A program made the position numbers and the translations under genes. A DNA stretch of 64,000 nt, taken from Dyadobacter sp. 3J3 (lineage in GTDB: Bacteria > Bacteroidota > Bacteroidia > Cytophagales > Spirosomataceae). Shown here piece by piece: positions 18,312 through 27,579 of the stretch (positions are counted from its first letter, which is position 1; every line of letters starts with the position of its first letter). The notes beneath the pieces are model-generated. The model searched no databases and was not told where the DNA came from. It saw nothing but the letters and a program-made list of their open reading frames with translations. The stretch spans positions 124,001-188,000 of the forward strand of contig NZ_VTOL01000009.1 in the NCBI RefSeq assembly GCF_009801115.1, written 5' to 3'.

Positions 18312-19310
18312 TCAAATCCTGCCGGTTAAACTTTCGCAGACACGTGCAATCGTTTTCTCAATTGGCTGAAATTCAAACCCGATTGCCTTTTGAATTTTAT
18401 CGCTGTTGTAACGAAATCGGCGTGCACTTGATTGTGCGGTCTCTTTTGTAATCAACGGCTTGGTTCCCATCAGCCAGGTGCGCACCGCTTCAACACGCCA
18501 TATCACAGCAGCAAGTCCGGAGCCAACTTTGAAAGAAGGCCTTTTCTTACCCATAGAATCCGCGATATTGAAAAACAGTGATTTATAGGAAATACTTCCT
18601 CCATTTAACAAAAACCTTTCCCCCGAAATTTCTGAAAAAACAAGTTTATAAACCACTTTGGCAACGTCCAGAACATCCACATAATTGGCTATCCCTTCCG
18701 TGTAAAAAGGTTTTTCATTGTATACATACCGAAAAATCTGGGTACTGCTTTTTGACCAGTCACCTTCTCCCAAAATCAGAGTGGGATTTACGATAACCGC
18801 ATTTAATCCCTCGGCTATACCACGCCAAACTTCAAGCTCAGCCAGATGTTTGGATTTTGCATATTCCGAATTTTCAGGAGAATCCTCCCAACGCTGATCT
18901 TCATCAATAACAAGATCTTGACCAGGGGTAATTTTTCGCGAATCAGGACGCCCCAAAGCTGCGATGCTGCTGACGTGACAAAACTTTTTCACATTATTGG
19001 TAAGGCAAACATTCACAACATTCGCAGTCCCTTCCATATTAACTTTGTACATCATTTTGCGGTCTCGCGGTATAAAAGAAACCACGGCGGCTGTATGAAT
19101 GACAAAGTCTATATCTTCAATTGCTTTTTCCAGCGAACCGATATCCAGCACATCACCTTCAATCCATTCGATTTTATCTTCTACATCAGCCAGAAGACTT
19201 CTGTCTGAACCCTGACGATAAAGCGCAAGAACGTTATGATTTTCTTTAAGAAATAGCCGTGCAACAGCACTTCCAACTAAACCTGTGGCACCGGTAATAA
19301 GGATTTTCAT
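18312..19310 (-). CDS. NAD(P)-dependent epimerase/dehydratase
   Basis: A 332-residue extended short-chain dehydrogenase. The N-terminal G-A-T-G-L-V-G-S binds the dinucleotide, D-V-L-D lines the adenine, and the catalytic pair is Y-A-K-S-K (Tyr and Lys). The sequence H-T-A-A-V-V-S-F resembles dihydroflavonol-4-reductase-like members. The substrate is unknown. The gene starts 15 bp downstream of the Toprim-like gene, so the ATPase, Toprim-like, epimerase and TPR genes may share a transcript. The epimerase looks like core chromosome while the pair upstream looks acquired. Confidence 0.9.
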   Translation of the reverse strand: MKILITGATGLVGSAVARLFLKENHNVLALYRQGSDRSLLADVEDKIEWIEGDVLDIGSLEKAIEDIDFVIHTAAVVSFIPRDRKMMYKVNMEGTANVVNVCLTNNVKKFCHVSSIAALGRPDSRKITPGQDLVIDEDQRWEDSPENSEYAKSKHLAELEVWRGIAEGLNAVIVNPTLILGEGDWSKSSTQIFRYVYNEKPFYTEGIANYVDVLDVAKVVYKLVFSEISGERFLLNGGSISYKSLFFNIADSMGKKRPSFKVGSGLAAVIWRVEAVRTWLMGTKPLITKETAQSSARRFRYNSDKIQKAIGFEFQPIEKTIARVCESLTGRI

Positions 19311-19325
19311 TAAACTGATTTTTAT

Positions 19326-19817
19326 TTACCTGACAAGCTGGTTTAATATGCTTCTTATTCTAACAAAACCTGGGGCATTTTGGTTGTCCAAAGCGATAAG
19401 TAATTTCTGAAAATTCTCATCTTTTTCAATCTGCAAACTTTTCAGCCTGTTTCCTAACAACTTGACGTCTTTAGGAAACTCATGTTCGGCTAAATCGATT
19501 CCAACCTGATTTGCATTCCAGATAAGAAAAGATTCAATCGCTTTCTGGATTACAATCAGATACTGATCCTTTTCCAATTTCTTCTTTAAAATCACCTTAT
19601 CGCCTGAATCAATTATTTCAAAATCATCAAAATAAGGAGGAATTCTTTTATCATCGTCTACAAATCCAATCAAGGTAGTATCAACCGGAACATTTCTCGT
19701 GATAACTCCAACTTCTGAATAACCTGATGCATGAATCACACGCGGGTCATTTTTTGTGAGAAACAAAAGCAACGTGGTATCCGCATGACATTCCGGAAGA
19801 AATCGAAGGTCAGGCAT
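19326..19817 (-). CDS. Small Toprim-like protein paired with AAA ATPase
   Basis: A 163-residue protein that I do not match to a named family. It has two features of a Toprim fold. Near the N-terminus, L-R-F-L-P-E-C-H-A-D-T offers a strand ending in glutamate. Then T-T-L-I-G-F-V-D-D-D-K-R offers the D-x-D metal motif, followed by Y-F-D-D-F-E-I-I. Toprim domains of OLD, Gabija and PARIS-type systems cut nucleic acid. The ATG at 19817 overlaps the ATPase gene by 8 bp; an alternative ATG at 19826 gives 17 bp. That tight coupling suggests the two products work together. Confidence 0.6.
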   Translation of the reverse strand: MPDLRFLPECHADTTLLLFLTKNDPRVIHASGYSEVGVITRNVPVDTTLIGFVDDDKRIPPYFDDFEIIDSGDKVILKKKLEKDQYLIVIQKAIESFLIWNANQVGIDLAEHEFPKDVKLLGNRLKSLQIEKDENFQKLLIALDNQNAPGFVRIRSILNQLVR

Positions 19818-20934
19818 TCGGTTCAAATTTATTAAGATTGAAAAAAATATCTATGTTATAATCCTGAACTTCCCTTAGTTCAGCAGCCGTCAATACTTTA
19901 ACAAAGGTTTGATAATCTTTATAATAAGTTAGCACCACATTTAATTCTGTATCATCCAGCTCTTCAACAAGTGTTTGGAGCATGTAGGGACTGTGGGTAC
20001 TAATAAAATATTGGTTATCATCTTTAGAAACAATTCTTTCCGCAAGCTCTTTAACATAAGGAGGAAAGGAATGGACCTCAGGTTCTTCAAAAATGAGAAC
20101 CGAATTAGTATTGGATTCTATGGCTGCAAGATAAAATATAAAGCGCTGAAAAGTGTCTGCAACCGAGGAATATGGATATTGATAAATGTAGCCATCAACC
20201 AATTTCTGAACAAAAAACTTTTTGTCTATTTTGGAAAAAACAAATTGCAGGCCGTAGTCATTTTTGAATAGTTCGACGATTTTTTGTTTGAGGATGTCTG
20301 TATTTGTAACTATATCAAAAATATTCCTGCCATCCGACATCAGTAAATTGTCTTCAAATACCTCCTTTTCGGACAAAGAATCATTTCTAAATTCATACTT
20401 AATTATGGAAAACAAATCCTCCATAAGCTTATTGGAATTTGTTGTTTTGCTGAGCCCTTCGGAAACCAACTCGAAATTATTGTCTATTAATATGAATTCA
20501 AAAAGTGACTTTCCAACATCAGTTGAATTTGGCAAGCTGTATGGTAAACTTACCCCTTCTGAAAACTTAACGTCAACCTTATTAATTTCCCGATATATTA
20601 AATAAATCCCTGGATCAACTCCATGCGTATTTCTTCCTAGTTTAAATAAATCAGCTTTGTATATTATTTTCTCATTAGTTACAATAGCAACAAACAAATT
20701 GTTATTCTGATCATTATCAAAATGCAATTCACTTAAATCTTCAAATCTAACAACACTTTTTTCATCAGGAATTGGATTTAAAACCCGTGGATTCAAAAGC
20801 CCAATACCTTCCAAAATATTCGATTTCCCAACATTCGGTTTACCAATAAATACATTAACCCTTTTACAATCAAGTTTCAAATCCTTGATTGATTTAAAGT
20901 TTTTTATTTCCAGTTGATTGATAAAATTACTCAT
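19810..20934 (-). CDS. OLD/RecF-type AAA ATPase
   Basis: A 374-residue ABC-class ATPase of the AAA_15/AAA_21 kind. The N-terminal L-E-I-K-N-F-K-S-I-K-D-L is typical. The Walker A is G-K-P-N-V-G-K-S-N near residues 32-40. The Walker B is S-V-L-I-F-E-E-P-E-V-H with a D-loop-like region, and the switch histidine lies in F-I-S-T-H-S-P-Y-M. The middle holds an AT-rich, poorly conserved insert. It lacks its own Toprim domain, which appears to be supplied by the overlapping downstream gene. Codon use is more AT-rich than the neighbours (visual impression), hinting at transfer. Candidate role: sensor ATPase of an anti-phage module (inference). Confidence 0.88.
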   Translation of the reverse strand: MSNFINQLEIKNFKSIKDLKLDCKRVNVFIGKPNVGKSNILEGIGLLNPRVLNPIPDEKSVVRFEDLSELHFDNDQNNNLFVAIVTNEKIIYKADLFKLGRNTHGVDPGIYLIYREINKVDVKFSEGVSLPYSLPNSTDVGKSLFEFILIDNNFELVSEGLSKTTNSNKLMEDLFSIIKYEFRNDSLSEKEVFEDNLLMSDGRNIFDIVTNTDILKQKIVELFKNDYGLQFVFSKIDKKFFVQKLVDGYIYQYPYSSVADTFQRFIFYLAAIESNTNSVLIFEEPEVHSFPPYVKELAERIVSKDDNQYFISTHSPYMLQTLVEELDDTELNVVLTYYKDYQTFVKVLTAAELREVQDYNIDIFFNLNKFEPNA

Positions 20935-21012
20935 GAAGAAGTTTTCTTACATTATTTCCAAAACATCGAAAGATACATAATTACTTCTTTGGTACTTCTA
21001 TATTGAATTAAA

Positions 21013-21582
21013 CTACTTCCCAATACTCTTCAAAGCATCAAACCCCGCATATCCTTCCTCTGAAATCCTGATTCCACGGGGAATGTAACTTGCCTGATCC
21101 GGTGAAGCCCAGGTACCCAAACCATCAACATAGCGATTGAACATACAAAAAGCAGCTGCGATCAAAACGGTATCGTGAATTTCAGAGTCAGAAGCGCCTT
21201 CATTTTTGGCAGCTTCAATCTGATCAGGTATAACATATTTTCCACCTTTCTGTACACCTGCGGCAATGGAAAGTAATGTTTTCATTTTGTCAGAAACCGG
21301 CGCATTCTGAAAATCCTTTTTTACCTGACTAATCAAATTTCCGTCATCTTCCAGATAACATTGTGCTGCTGCTCCATGCACGCTTTGGCAAAACAGACAA
21401 TCATTTAAATAGGAAACGTAGGTTGCAATTAACTCACGATCTCCCCGGGACAAATCGTTATCCGTTTCTCTTAACAACGCTTCGGCTAATAAATTAAGCG
21501 GACGAGCAGTTTCCGGCCTGAAAGCCATAAGGCCACGTATGCCGGGAAGCTGATCTTCTTCTGGAATCTTTATATAGGCCAT
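21013..21582 (-). CDS. AhpD-like carboxymuconolactone decarboxylase family protein (copy 3)
   Basis: A 189-residue member of the CMD/AhpD family. The E-R-E-L-I-A-T-Y-V-S-type helix, here R-E-L-I-A-T-Y-V-S-Y-L-N-D, is followed by C-L-F-C-Q-S-V-H, the Cys-x-x-Cys-x-x-x-His redox site known from AhpD. The C-terminal half repeats the helical pattern (D-S-E-I-H-D-T-V-L-I-A-A-A-F-C-M-F-N-R-Y). It is closely similar to the proteins at 27580 and 26975. It lies at the downstream end of the transporter cluster, separated from the DUF3179 gene by 88 bp. The substrate is unknown; thiol-based peroxidase chemistry is likely. Confidence 0.9.
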   Translation of the reverse strand: MAYIKIPEEDQLPGIRGLMAFRPETARPLNLLAEALLRETDNDLSRGDRELIATYVSYLNDCLFCQSVHGAAAQCYLEDDGNLISQVKKDFQNAPVSDKMKTLLSIAAGVQKGGKYVIPDQIEAAKNEGASDSEIHDTVLIAAAFCMFNRYVDGLGTWASPDQASYIPRGIRISEEGYAGFDALKSIGK

Positions 21583-21670
21583 TTTTTAGTTGAAAGTTGA
21601 AAACGGACGCCCGTTTAGTGCGGTGACCTTAAAAGTTGGTTTCATGGCTAATAAAAGCTTTTCTATTCTG

Positions 21671-22819
21671 CTAATATTTTTCTGTTTCGGGATGAAATGT
21701 TTGCCAGCTGTGCCAGAATTCCTGATACGCATTGATCTGTTTTAGATCCTGACTTTTTTCGGCGCTTATATTTTTCCCTAATAAGTTGTATGATTTAGTA
21801 CCGAGGTAAAGTGTATCATTTTTAAGTATGATTCCTTCATATTCAGATGGTCTGGCGAAGGCAAAAAAACTTTTATCGTCTGATGCCAGCACGAGTGTCG
21901 TTGGCTGGTTTCCTACCACGCTATTGATTATCCTTTCTTTTCTCAATCGATTCCAGTCAAAGGCTTTGCTCGCTTTTCCGCTTTTTATCCCCACAACCCA
22001 GGATTTTTCTTTCCAGGAAAGTGAATCGGTTTTGGTAAGTGTTGATTTTCCTTTTCCACTTTCATATTTGGCCATGGAATCGTATTTCGCTTGAAATTCT
22101 GGATCTGGCTGCATGATCAGTGTATTAGGATGTAAAGCAATCCATTCTGATAATGAAGTTTGCGTACTGATAATTTCCGGCAGCATTTTTCCTTTTGAAG
22201 GCCCAGTTATCGCTTCACCATTCGCTTGTCTCCACCAGCTATGGGTTGATTCATCTTCAAACATTGCGTTGAAATGATCCATCCCAACCAATCTGAAAAG
22301 TTCTGGTTTGTTATCAACAAGAGGCTCAAAAACTCTTCCCGAGCGGCAAACGGTGCAATAGGTGACAATAATTGATTTTCCATTCAGCACATCCTGAACC
22401 TGATGATGGTAACCGATGTACTGAATCGGATATGCTTTTGCTTCCCCGTTTTCGGTAACACCAATAACCAGACGGTCTTTATCCACTTTATTTTCCGAAA
22501 TGTTTTTCAGTGATAATGTTTTGGGCTGATAAAACATAGTATCTGCTGCCATTTCAAAATTGGCAGCGTAACTTATCCCAACCGCTACCAAAAGCAGCAA
22601 AACCGGAATCCATTTCCTTTTTGCTTTAAATACACTTGCTGCGCCAATGATGATTAGTAGTGAAAAGAAAATCCGTAATGGCCAGCGCCAGGTATGCAAA
22701 AAATAAGCGAGATCAATGCTGTTCATGCGCTGACTTCCCGGCATGGGCATGATGAAATAAACTTTGGCTATTTCAAATAAAATAAGACCGACAATTCCGA
22801 GGTAAAATATTTTTTTCAT
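21671..22819 (-). CDS. DUF3179-type membrane-anchored protein
   Basis: A 382-residue protein with three predicted N-terminal membrane segments (about residues 5-25, 45-65 and 70-88), then a soluble domain of the DUF3179 family. The hallmark Y-C-T-V-C-R-S-G sits near residues 155-162, with G-M-D-H-F-N-A-M-F and H-S-W-W-R-Q-A-N-G-E-A following. The C-x-x-C suggests thiol chemistry or a metal site. The substrate is unknown. The gene is on the same strand as the flanking AhpD-like and MFS genes, but a hairpin separates it from the MFS stop region. Confidence 0.82.
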   Translation of the reverse strand: MKKIFYLGIVGLILFEIAKVYFIMPMPGSQRMNSIDLAYFLHTWRWPLRIFFSLLIIIGAASVFKAKRKWIPVLLLLVAVGISYAANFEMAADTMFYQPKTLSLKNISENKVDKDRLVIGVTENGEAKAYPIQYIGYHHQVQDVLNGKSIIVTYCTVCRSGRVFEPLVDNKPELFRLVGMDHFNAMFEDESTHSWWRQANGEAITGPSKGKMLPEIISTQTSLSEWIALHPNTLIMQPDPEFQAKYDSMAKYESGKGKSTLTKTDSLSWKEKSWVVGIKSGKASKAFDWNRLRKERIINSVVGNQPTTLVLASDDKSFFAFARPSEYEGIILKNDTLYLGTKSYNLLGKNISAEKSQDLKQINAYQEFWHSWQTFHPETEKY

Positions 22820-22858
22820 TTGGTTTATTTTGAAACCATAAAGTTGATGTAATTTAGA

Positions 22859-22889
22859 GAAACGGACTCGTCAAACGACAAGTCCGTTT
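22859..22889 (-). terminator. Hairpin between MFS and DUF3179 genes
   Basis: AAACGGACT pairs with AGTCCGTTT around a 13-nt loop. On the minus strand it follows the MFS stop codon but has only a short T-run, so it may be a weak or partial terminator. Confidence 0.55.
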
Positions 22890-22905
22890 GCTTGAATTAA
22901 TTAAC

Positions 22906-24156
22906 CTATGATAAATTCTTTATATTGCTTTCCGGGTCTCTGCTGAGCCAGGCCGTAATTAATGCGATGAAAAATGGTATTGAAAAAACCAGTAATGCGT
23001 TGCCAAAACCTCCTAAAACTGTAACCAGCGCTCCGATAAAAAAGACAGCCGTAGCAGTAAAAAATCGTCCGATATTAAAACAGAATCCGGTTGCCGTAGC
23101 GCGGATAATGACCGGAAATAATTCCGGGATATAACTTGATAACGATCCCTGACTTATTCCGAAAAACAAGGCTAACAAAGCCGTTTCCAGATATACAATC
23201 TTAGAAAAGGTATGGTTTGTAAGAAATAACAGACAGCAAACTGTAATACAGCCGGTAAAAGTGATCATCAGTGTTTTTCTGCTTCCTAGATTTTTAACCA
23301 GAAAACCTGATAAAACACCGCCAATAATTCCTCCCATTCCTAAAAGAACCATCGTCAATCCCCGTTCTTTCTGACCATCCTGACCAACGGCCAGTAATGA
23401 CTGAACCCACGTTGGAAGCCAGGAGAAAATACCCCAAAGACCGATTAATACAGCTCCAAAAATAACAGATCCTTTAATCAGCCTGGAACGGTTTGTCCCG
23501 TCAAAAACACTTTCTGTATTTTTCAACGGAGCTGATTTAATTATTTGCCATGAATGGGACTCAGCTGCTAAAAACAGGATTAACAAAGCAATGGCAATGG
23601 GAAGTAATCCAAGTCCGAATGCTGGCCTCCACTCTGAAAAGATCATGTTCAAACTTCCGGTAGCTACAATTCCAATTGGAAAAGAAACGGCCAGAACCCC
23701 AAGCATTACCGGGCGGGTTTTCTTTTCCCAGATTTCAGAAATATAAACCGTTGAAACCAAAAGTACGCCTCCAACGCCCATTCCGGTAACAAAACGAAGT
23801 CCCATTAATGAGTACCAGTTTGGCACGATAACAACAAGACAAGTAGCAATTCCATAAAGTGCTGTACAAAAAGCAAAGGTTTTCACTCTTCCCACACGGT
23901 CGCTAACCAATCCAAAAAGCAATCCGCCAAACATCCAGCCGTACAAAAAAGTAGCGTTTATAAAAGCGCCGATCTCTCCCATTTCTGCTTCCGGAATTTC
24001 TCTGTGCATCAAATCCGGAATGGCAACGGGCAGATAAACAGACATCAATGTAGATACTGTGCCGCTGAGAATATAGGCCAGCATACAAAGACTGAATGTG
24101 ATCCATTTTCTGGTCAGTACAGGACTTTTTATTTCATTTAATTCCAGGGTTTCCAT
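22906..24156 (-). CDS. MFS transporter
   Basis: A 416-residue secondary transporter of the major facilitator superfamily with about twelve membrane segments. The loop 2-3 signature G-L-V-S-D-R-V-G-R is clear near residues 83-91, and R-x-x-x-G-x-G-x-G occurs in helix 4 (R-F-V-T-G-M-G-V-G-G). The overall profile resembles sugar or aromatic-acid:H+ symporters. It sits 17 bp downstream of the TonB receptor gene, so the two probably carry the same ligand across the outer and inner membranes (inference). The ligand is unknown. Confidence 0.93.
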   Translation of the reverse strand: METLELNEIKSPVLTRKWITFSLCMLAYILSGTVSTLMSVYLPVAIPDLMHREIPEAEMGEIGAFINATFLYGWMFGGLLFGLVSDRVGRVKTFAFCTALYGIATCLVVIVPNWYSLMGLRFVTGMGVGGVLLVSTVYISEIWEKKTRPVMLGVLAVSFPIGIVATGSLNMIFSEWRPAFGLGLLPIAIALLILFLAAESHSWQIIKSAPLKNTESVFDGTNRSRLIKGSVIFGAVLIGLWGIFSWLPTWVQSLLAVGQDGQKERGLTMVLLGMGGIIGGVLSGFLVKNLGSRKTLMITFTGCITVCCLLFLTNHTFSKIVYLETALLALFFGISQGSLSSYIPELFPVIIRATATGFCFNIGRFFTATAVFFIGALVTVLGGFGNALLVFSIPFFIALITAWLSRDPESNIKNLS

Positions 24157-24173
24157 TTCCGTATTTATATAAC

Positions 24174-26945
24174 CTATCTGAATAACTGATCAAAATTCAA
24201 GCTCACATAATATAATCCACCAACGGACGGAGATCCGAACGCCTGAACCACATAATGATTTGTCAGATTTGAAGCGCCAAGTTTTATCGTCGTTTTCATG
24301 GACGGAACTTTATAGCTTACCTGCGCATCCAATAAACTGTATGCCGAGATTCTCCCCGGGCGTAATTCTGTAAATGTTCCATACCAGTCAAAGGCATTTT
24401 GCCAGTGCCAGGCCACGCTGAATCCAAGTTTTTCTGTCAAACGAGCGTTGCTTAACGTAAGATTCGTTTTCCAGGTTGGCGTATTAAAAGCAGGAATATT
24501 ATTGGCATTTGCATCACGTAAATTGAAATCAATCCAGGTCGCATTGGCACTGACTCTGTAATTTTTTGGCAAAAAATAAGTCAGGCCGGTACTCACACCC
24601 TGAATGGAAACTTTATCCGCGGCATTGGTATATAACTGAAATGCCTGTGTTTTTCCATTCAGAATTTCACCAGCAGCATCCGGATTAATTTTCCCATCCG
24701 GAAGTAAAACATTTGCCGTTGGACGTATCACGACGGTGTTGATAATAAAATCAGTATACTCACTGAAATAATAATTGACATCAATCAGCAGTTTTTTGCC
24801 AACAATTCCTTTATAACCAACTTCATAGCTTTTCACTTTTTCCGATTTGATATAAGGGACATTTGATTTCACCAATTTGTCTTTGTTATTGGCAACTGCT
24901 TGTGGAAACGGTGTTCCCTGTGCAACCTGTGCTCCAAATGCATTGGCAAAAGCACTAACCGAAGCGGCAGTAAAGGAGTTTTCATAGGCATTCAATCCCA
25001 CGGAATTTACAGGAACGCCTCCCAAAATAATGATTGGACCAACATTCAGTTTTATATATTGATCGCTGATGGTCGGGTTACGAAATCCTGTTTGGTATGA
25101 TGCTCTGAAATGATGATTTTCACCCGGAGAAAATACAGCAGAAGCACGAGGCGTGAAACGTCCGTCGAAATTCTGGTTTTTATCATAGCGGCCTGAAACC
25201 GTCAGTTTCAACATATCTTTAAATGAGGATTTGGAAGCCTGGGCAAACATTCCAAACTCATCATTTGTCAATTTTTTGTTTAAATCATCCAGCAAAGTAC
25301 CACCTGTATCCAGATTGTATTTTCTATAATTTCCACCTACCTGCAAACTAAAAACATGCAAAAGAGAACTTAAATCGTACATTCCTTCCACATGACGAAG
25401 GCTGCATTTACTAAGAATCCCTGCACCGCCCAATCCTCTTGTTTTGATCAGCTGCTCTTTATCTGCATCAAATTCCGCAGTTCCCGGTAAAATTCTTCCC
25501 TGATCCGCAAAAGCACGTGCAGCGGTCGGATCCTTCAAAGTAACGCCTGAAATTGTTCCGTTGAAAGCGGCTGCATAACGCTGAAACCAGGTTGCATCGG
25601 CAACATTTGGCGCAACCGTATTTCCGTTTAAATCTTTTACCCAAAGACGATTAATAAGTTGTCCAAGTGCACGGGAATTGTAAGAATTCGTCGAAAGCTC
25701 CTGATTGGAATAAGCCCGAACGTAAAAATTACTTCCTTTTACCTCCAAACGGTGTTGTATAAATTTGAAATCATTAATCACAAAACGGTTACTGCCGGTG
25801 TATTGTGCCGTTCCCTGATTGAAATTCCCCTGGTAAATGGCTTCAATTTTATCACTAATCCGATAATGAATCGCGCCGTTTAACTTCAGACTATATACGC
25901 CATATGTCGCAAGATCTTTTTCTTCGTAACCCGTACGCGACACGCGACCAATATTTGGTAAAGTTTGTGCCACTTCGTCACCATAAATATTTACGGCATT
26001 TCTTCCCGGATTATTTGGCCCTCTGTTTGCGGCAGGGGTATTTGGATCGATATCGGTGTAATTATTTGCATACCAATCCGTTCCCGTCAAATAAGATGCG
26101 TTCAGTTTAAATGCCAAACGGTTGTTGAAAGATTTGGCGTAACGGATCGCCATATCGTACAGCGGTTTGGCACCAAGTCCGGTACCGTCATTGATATGAT
26201 TCGCTCCAAATTTGGTTTGGATACTTAATCCCTGGTAATCAAAAGGATTTTTTGTGCGTGTGTATAACATGCCATTGAAAGCAACGGGCCCGTATAGTGC
26301 AGAAGCTGCACCGGGAATCAGCTCAACACTTTCAACATCAATATCATGCGGACCGAATAAATTTCCCATCGCAAATCCCAAACCGGAAGGCTGATTATCC
26401 ACACCGTCAACAAGTTGCAGGAAACGGCTGTTTCCGGTACTGTTGAATCCGCGGGTATTAATTTGTTTGTATGTCAAACTGCTGGTGACCATATCCACCG
26501 ATTTCATATTCACCAAACCGTCGTAATAATTTGCCGATGGCGTTTGCTGAACGCCACGAATATCCATTTTCTCGATACTTACCGGGGAACGGAGAATATT
26601 CTCCTCCACACGTGAAGCCGAAATAACGACCTGATCCAACTGTTCCGAAGCCATTTTCAAAGAAACTGTAATTGAGGAATTGTTATTTATTCTGACTTCC
26701 TGACGTTCATAACCCACAAGAGAAATAACCAGGGAAGCCGGTGTATTAATATTTATTTCAAAATTTCCGGTTGCATTAGTAATCGTTCCTGAAAGATTTC
26801 CTTTCACAAAAACAGAAGCACCAGCCAAAGGTTGTTTCGTTTCAGAATCTAGAATTGTCCCGACAACTTTGACAGTTTGGGCATTGGTTAGTTGTGAAAA
26901 CAACAGACTCAATAGTACTATAAAGTGGTAAAAGTTTCTTTTCAT
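24174..26945 (-). CDS. TonB-dependent outer-membrane receptor
   Basis: A 923-residue receptor. A signal peptide ends at about T-N-A-Q. It is followed by a carboxypeptidase-D regulatory-like domain (V-V-G-T-I-L-D-S-E-T-K-Q-P-L-A-G-A), then a plug domain (V-V-I-S-A-S-R-V-E-E at the TonB-box region and P-G-A-A-S-A-L-Y-G-P-V-A), then a long beta-barrel ending with aromatic F-D-Q-L-F-R. No SusD-like partner is next to it, so it is more like a nutrient or siderophore receptor than a glycan-utilisation pair. It is the centre of a one-strand cluster with three AhpD-like genes, an MFS transporter and a DUF3179 protein. Confidence 0.95.
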   Translation of the reverse strand: MKRNFYHFIVLLSLLFSQLTNAQTVKVVGTILDSETKQPLAGASVFVKGNLSGTITNATGNFEININTPASLVISLVGYERQEVRINNNSSITVSLKMASEQLDQVVISASRVEENILRSPVSIEKMDIRGVQQTPSANYYDGLVNMKSVDMVTSSLTYKQINTRGFNSTGNSRFLQLVDGVDNQPSGLGFAMGNLFGPHDIDVESVELIPGAASALYGPVAFNGMLYTRTKNPFDYQGLSIQTKFGANHINDGTGLGAKPLYDMAIRYAKSFNNRLAFKLNASYLTGTDWYANNYTDIDPNTPAANRGPNNPGRNAVNIYGDEVAQTLPNIGRVSRTGYEEKDLATYGVYSLKLNGAIHYRISDKIEAIYQGNFNQGTAQYTGSNRFVINDFKFIQHRLEVKGSNFYVRAYSNQELSTNSYNSRALGQLINRLWVKDLNGNTVAPNVADATWFQRYAAAFNGTISGVTLKDPTAARAFADQGRILPGTAEFDADKEQLIKTRGLGGAGILSKCSLRHVEGMYDLSSLLHVFSLQVGGNYRKYNLDTGGTLLDDLNKKLTNDEFGMFAQASKSSFKDMLKLTVSGRYDKNQNFDGRFTPRASAVFSPGENHHFRASYQTGFRNPTISDQYIKLNVGPIIILGGVPVNSVGLNAYENSFTAASVSAFANAFGAQVAQGTPFPQAVANNKDKLVKSNVPYIKSEKVKSYEVGYKGIVGKKLLIDVNYYFSEYTDFIINTVVIRPTANVLLPDGKINPDAAGEILNGKTQAFQLYTNAADKVSIQGVSTGLTYFLPKNYRVSANATWIDFNLRDANANNIPAFNTPTWKTNLTLSNARLTEKLGFSVAWHWQNAFDWYGTFTELRPGRISAYSLLDAQVSYKVPSMKTTIKLGASNLTNHYVVQAFGSPSVGGLYYVSLNFDQLFR

Positions 26946-26974
26946 ATCATTAATTTGTTAGGAGAGTATCTGAG

Positions 26975-27535
26975 TTATTTTTTCAAATGGTCATACCCTT
27001 GCGGAAGCCTGTTGTATCCATGGTTTACAATTCTTTCTCCGAGATATTGATAAAATTCAGGATTGGCAGGCGTTACACTGGCAAGTCCGTCAACATAGCG
27101 GTTGTAAAGACAAAATAATCCGGCGATAAGAACGGTATCATGGATTTCTTCATCCGAAGCACCATTTTCTTTTGCAGTGGCAACAGCTTCGGGCGTAACA
27201 GCTTTCCCACTGATCTGTACCAGCCTGGCAATTTTTAATAGTGCTTTCATTTTATCACTTACAGGCGCGGAATCAATATCTGCTTTAACCATTTCACAGG
27301 TTTCAGATTCACCTAAAAGTAAATCGGCCGCAGCTGTATGTGCCGTTGTGCAAAACACACATTCATTATTATATGAAACCACCGTTGCGATCAATTCTCT
27401 TTCTCCCTGCGTAAGGGTCGAATCACCTCTCAGCAAAATCTGGGTAAGTTCCCGGATTGGCCCTGCGGTATGCTGACTATATTCAAGAAGTCCTGTAATG
27501 CCTGGCAAATGTGCCGGCAGATCGATATGAGGCAT
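26975..27535 (-). CDS. AhpD-like carboxymuconolactone decarboxylase family protein (copy 2)
   Basis: A 186-residue CMD/AhpD-family protein. E-R-E-L-I-A-T-V-V-S-Y-N-N-E is followed by C-V-F-C-T-T-A-H, keeping the Cys pair and histidine. The C-terminal part has D-E-E-I-H-D-T-V-L-I-A-G-L-F. I use the ATG at 27535, where the paralogs also begin (M-P-H-I-D-L-P). A longer frame opens with a TTG that would overlap the upstream gene. It is the most diverged of the three copies and lies 29 bp before the TonB receptor gene. Confidence 0.9.
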   Translation of the reverse strand: MPHIDLPAHLPGITGLLEYSQHTAGPIRELTQILLRGDSTLTQGERELIATVVSYNNECVFCTTAHTAAADLLLGESETCEMVKADIDSAPVSDKMKALLKIARLVQISGKAVTPEAVATAKENGASDEEIHDTVLIAGLFCLYNRYVDGLASVTPANPEFYQYLGERIVNHGYNRLPQGYDHLKK

Positions 27536-27579
27536 TTTTTTGTGGATTAGATGTTTGGATAAATAGAAAACTCCGGATT

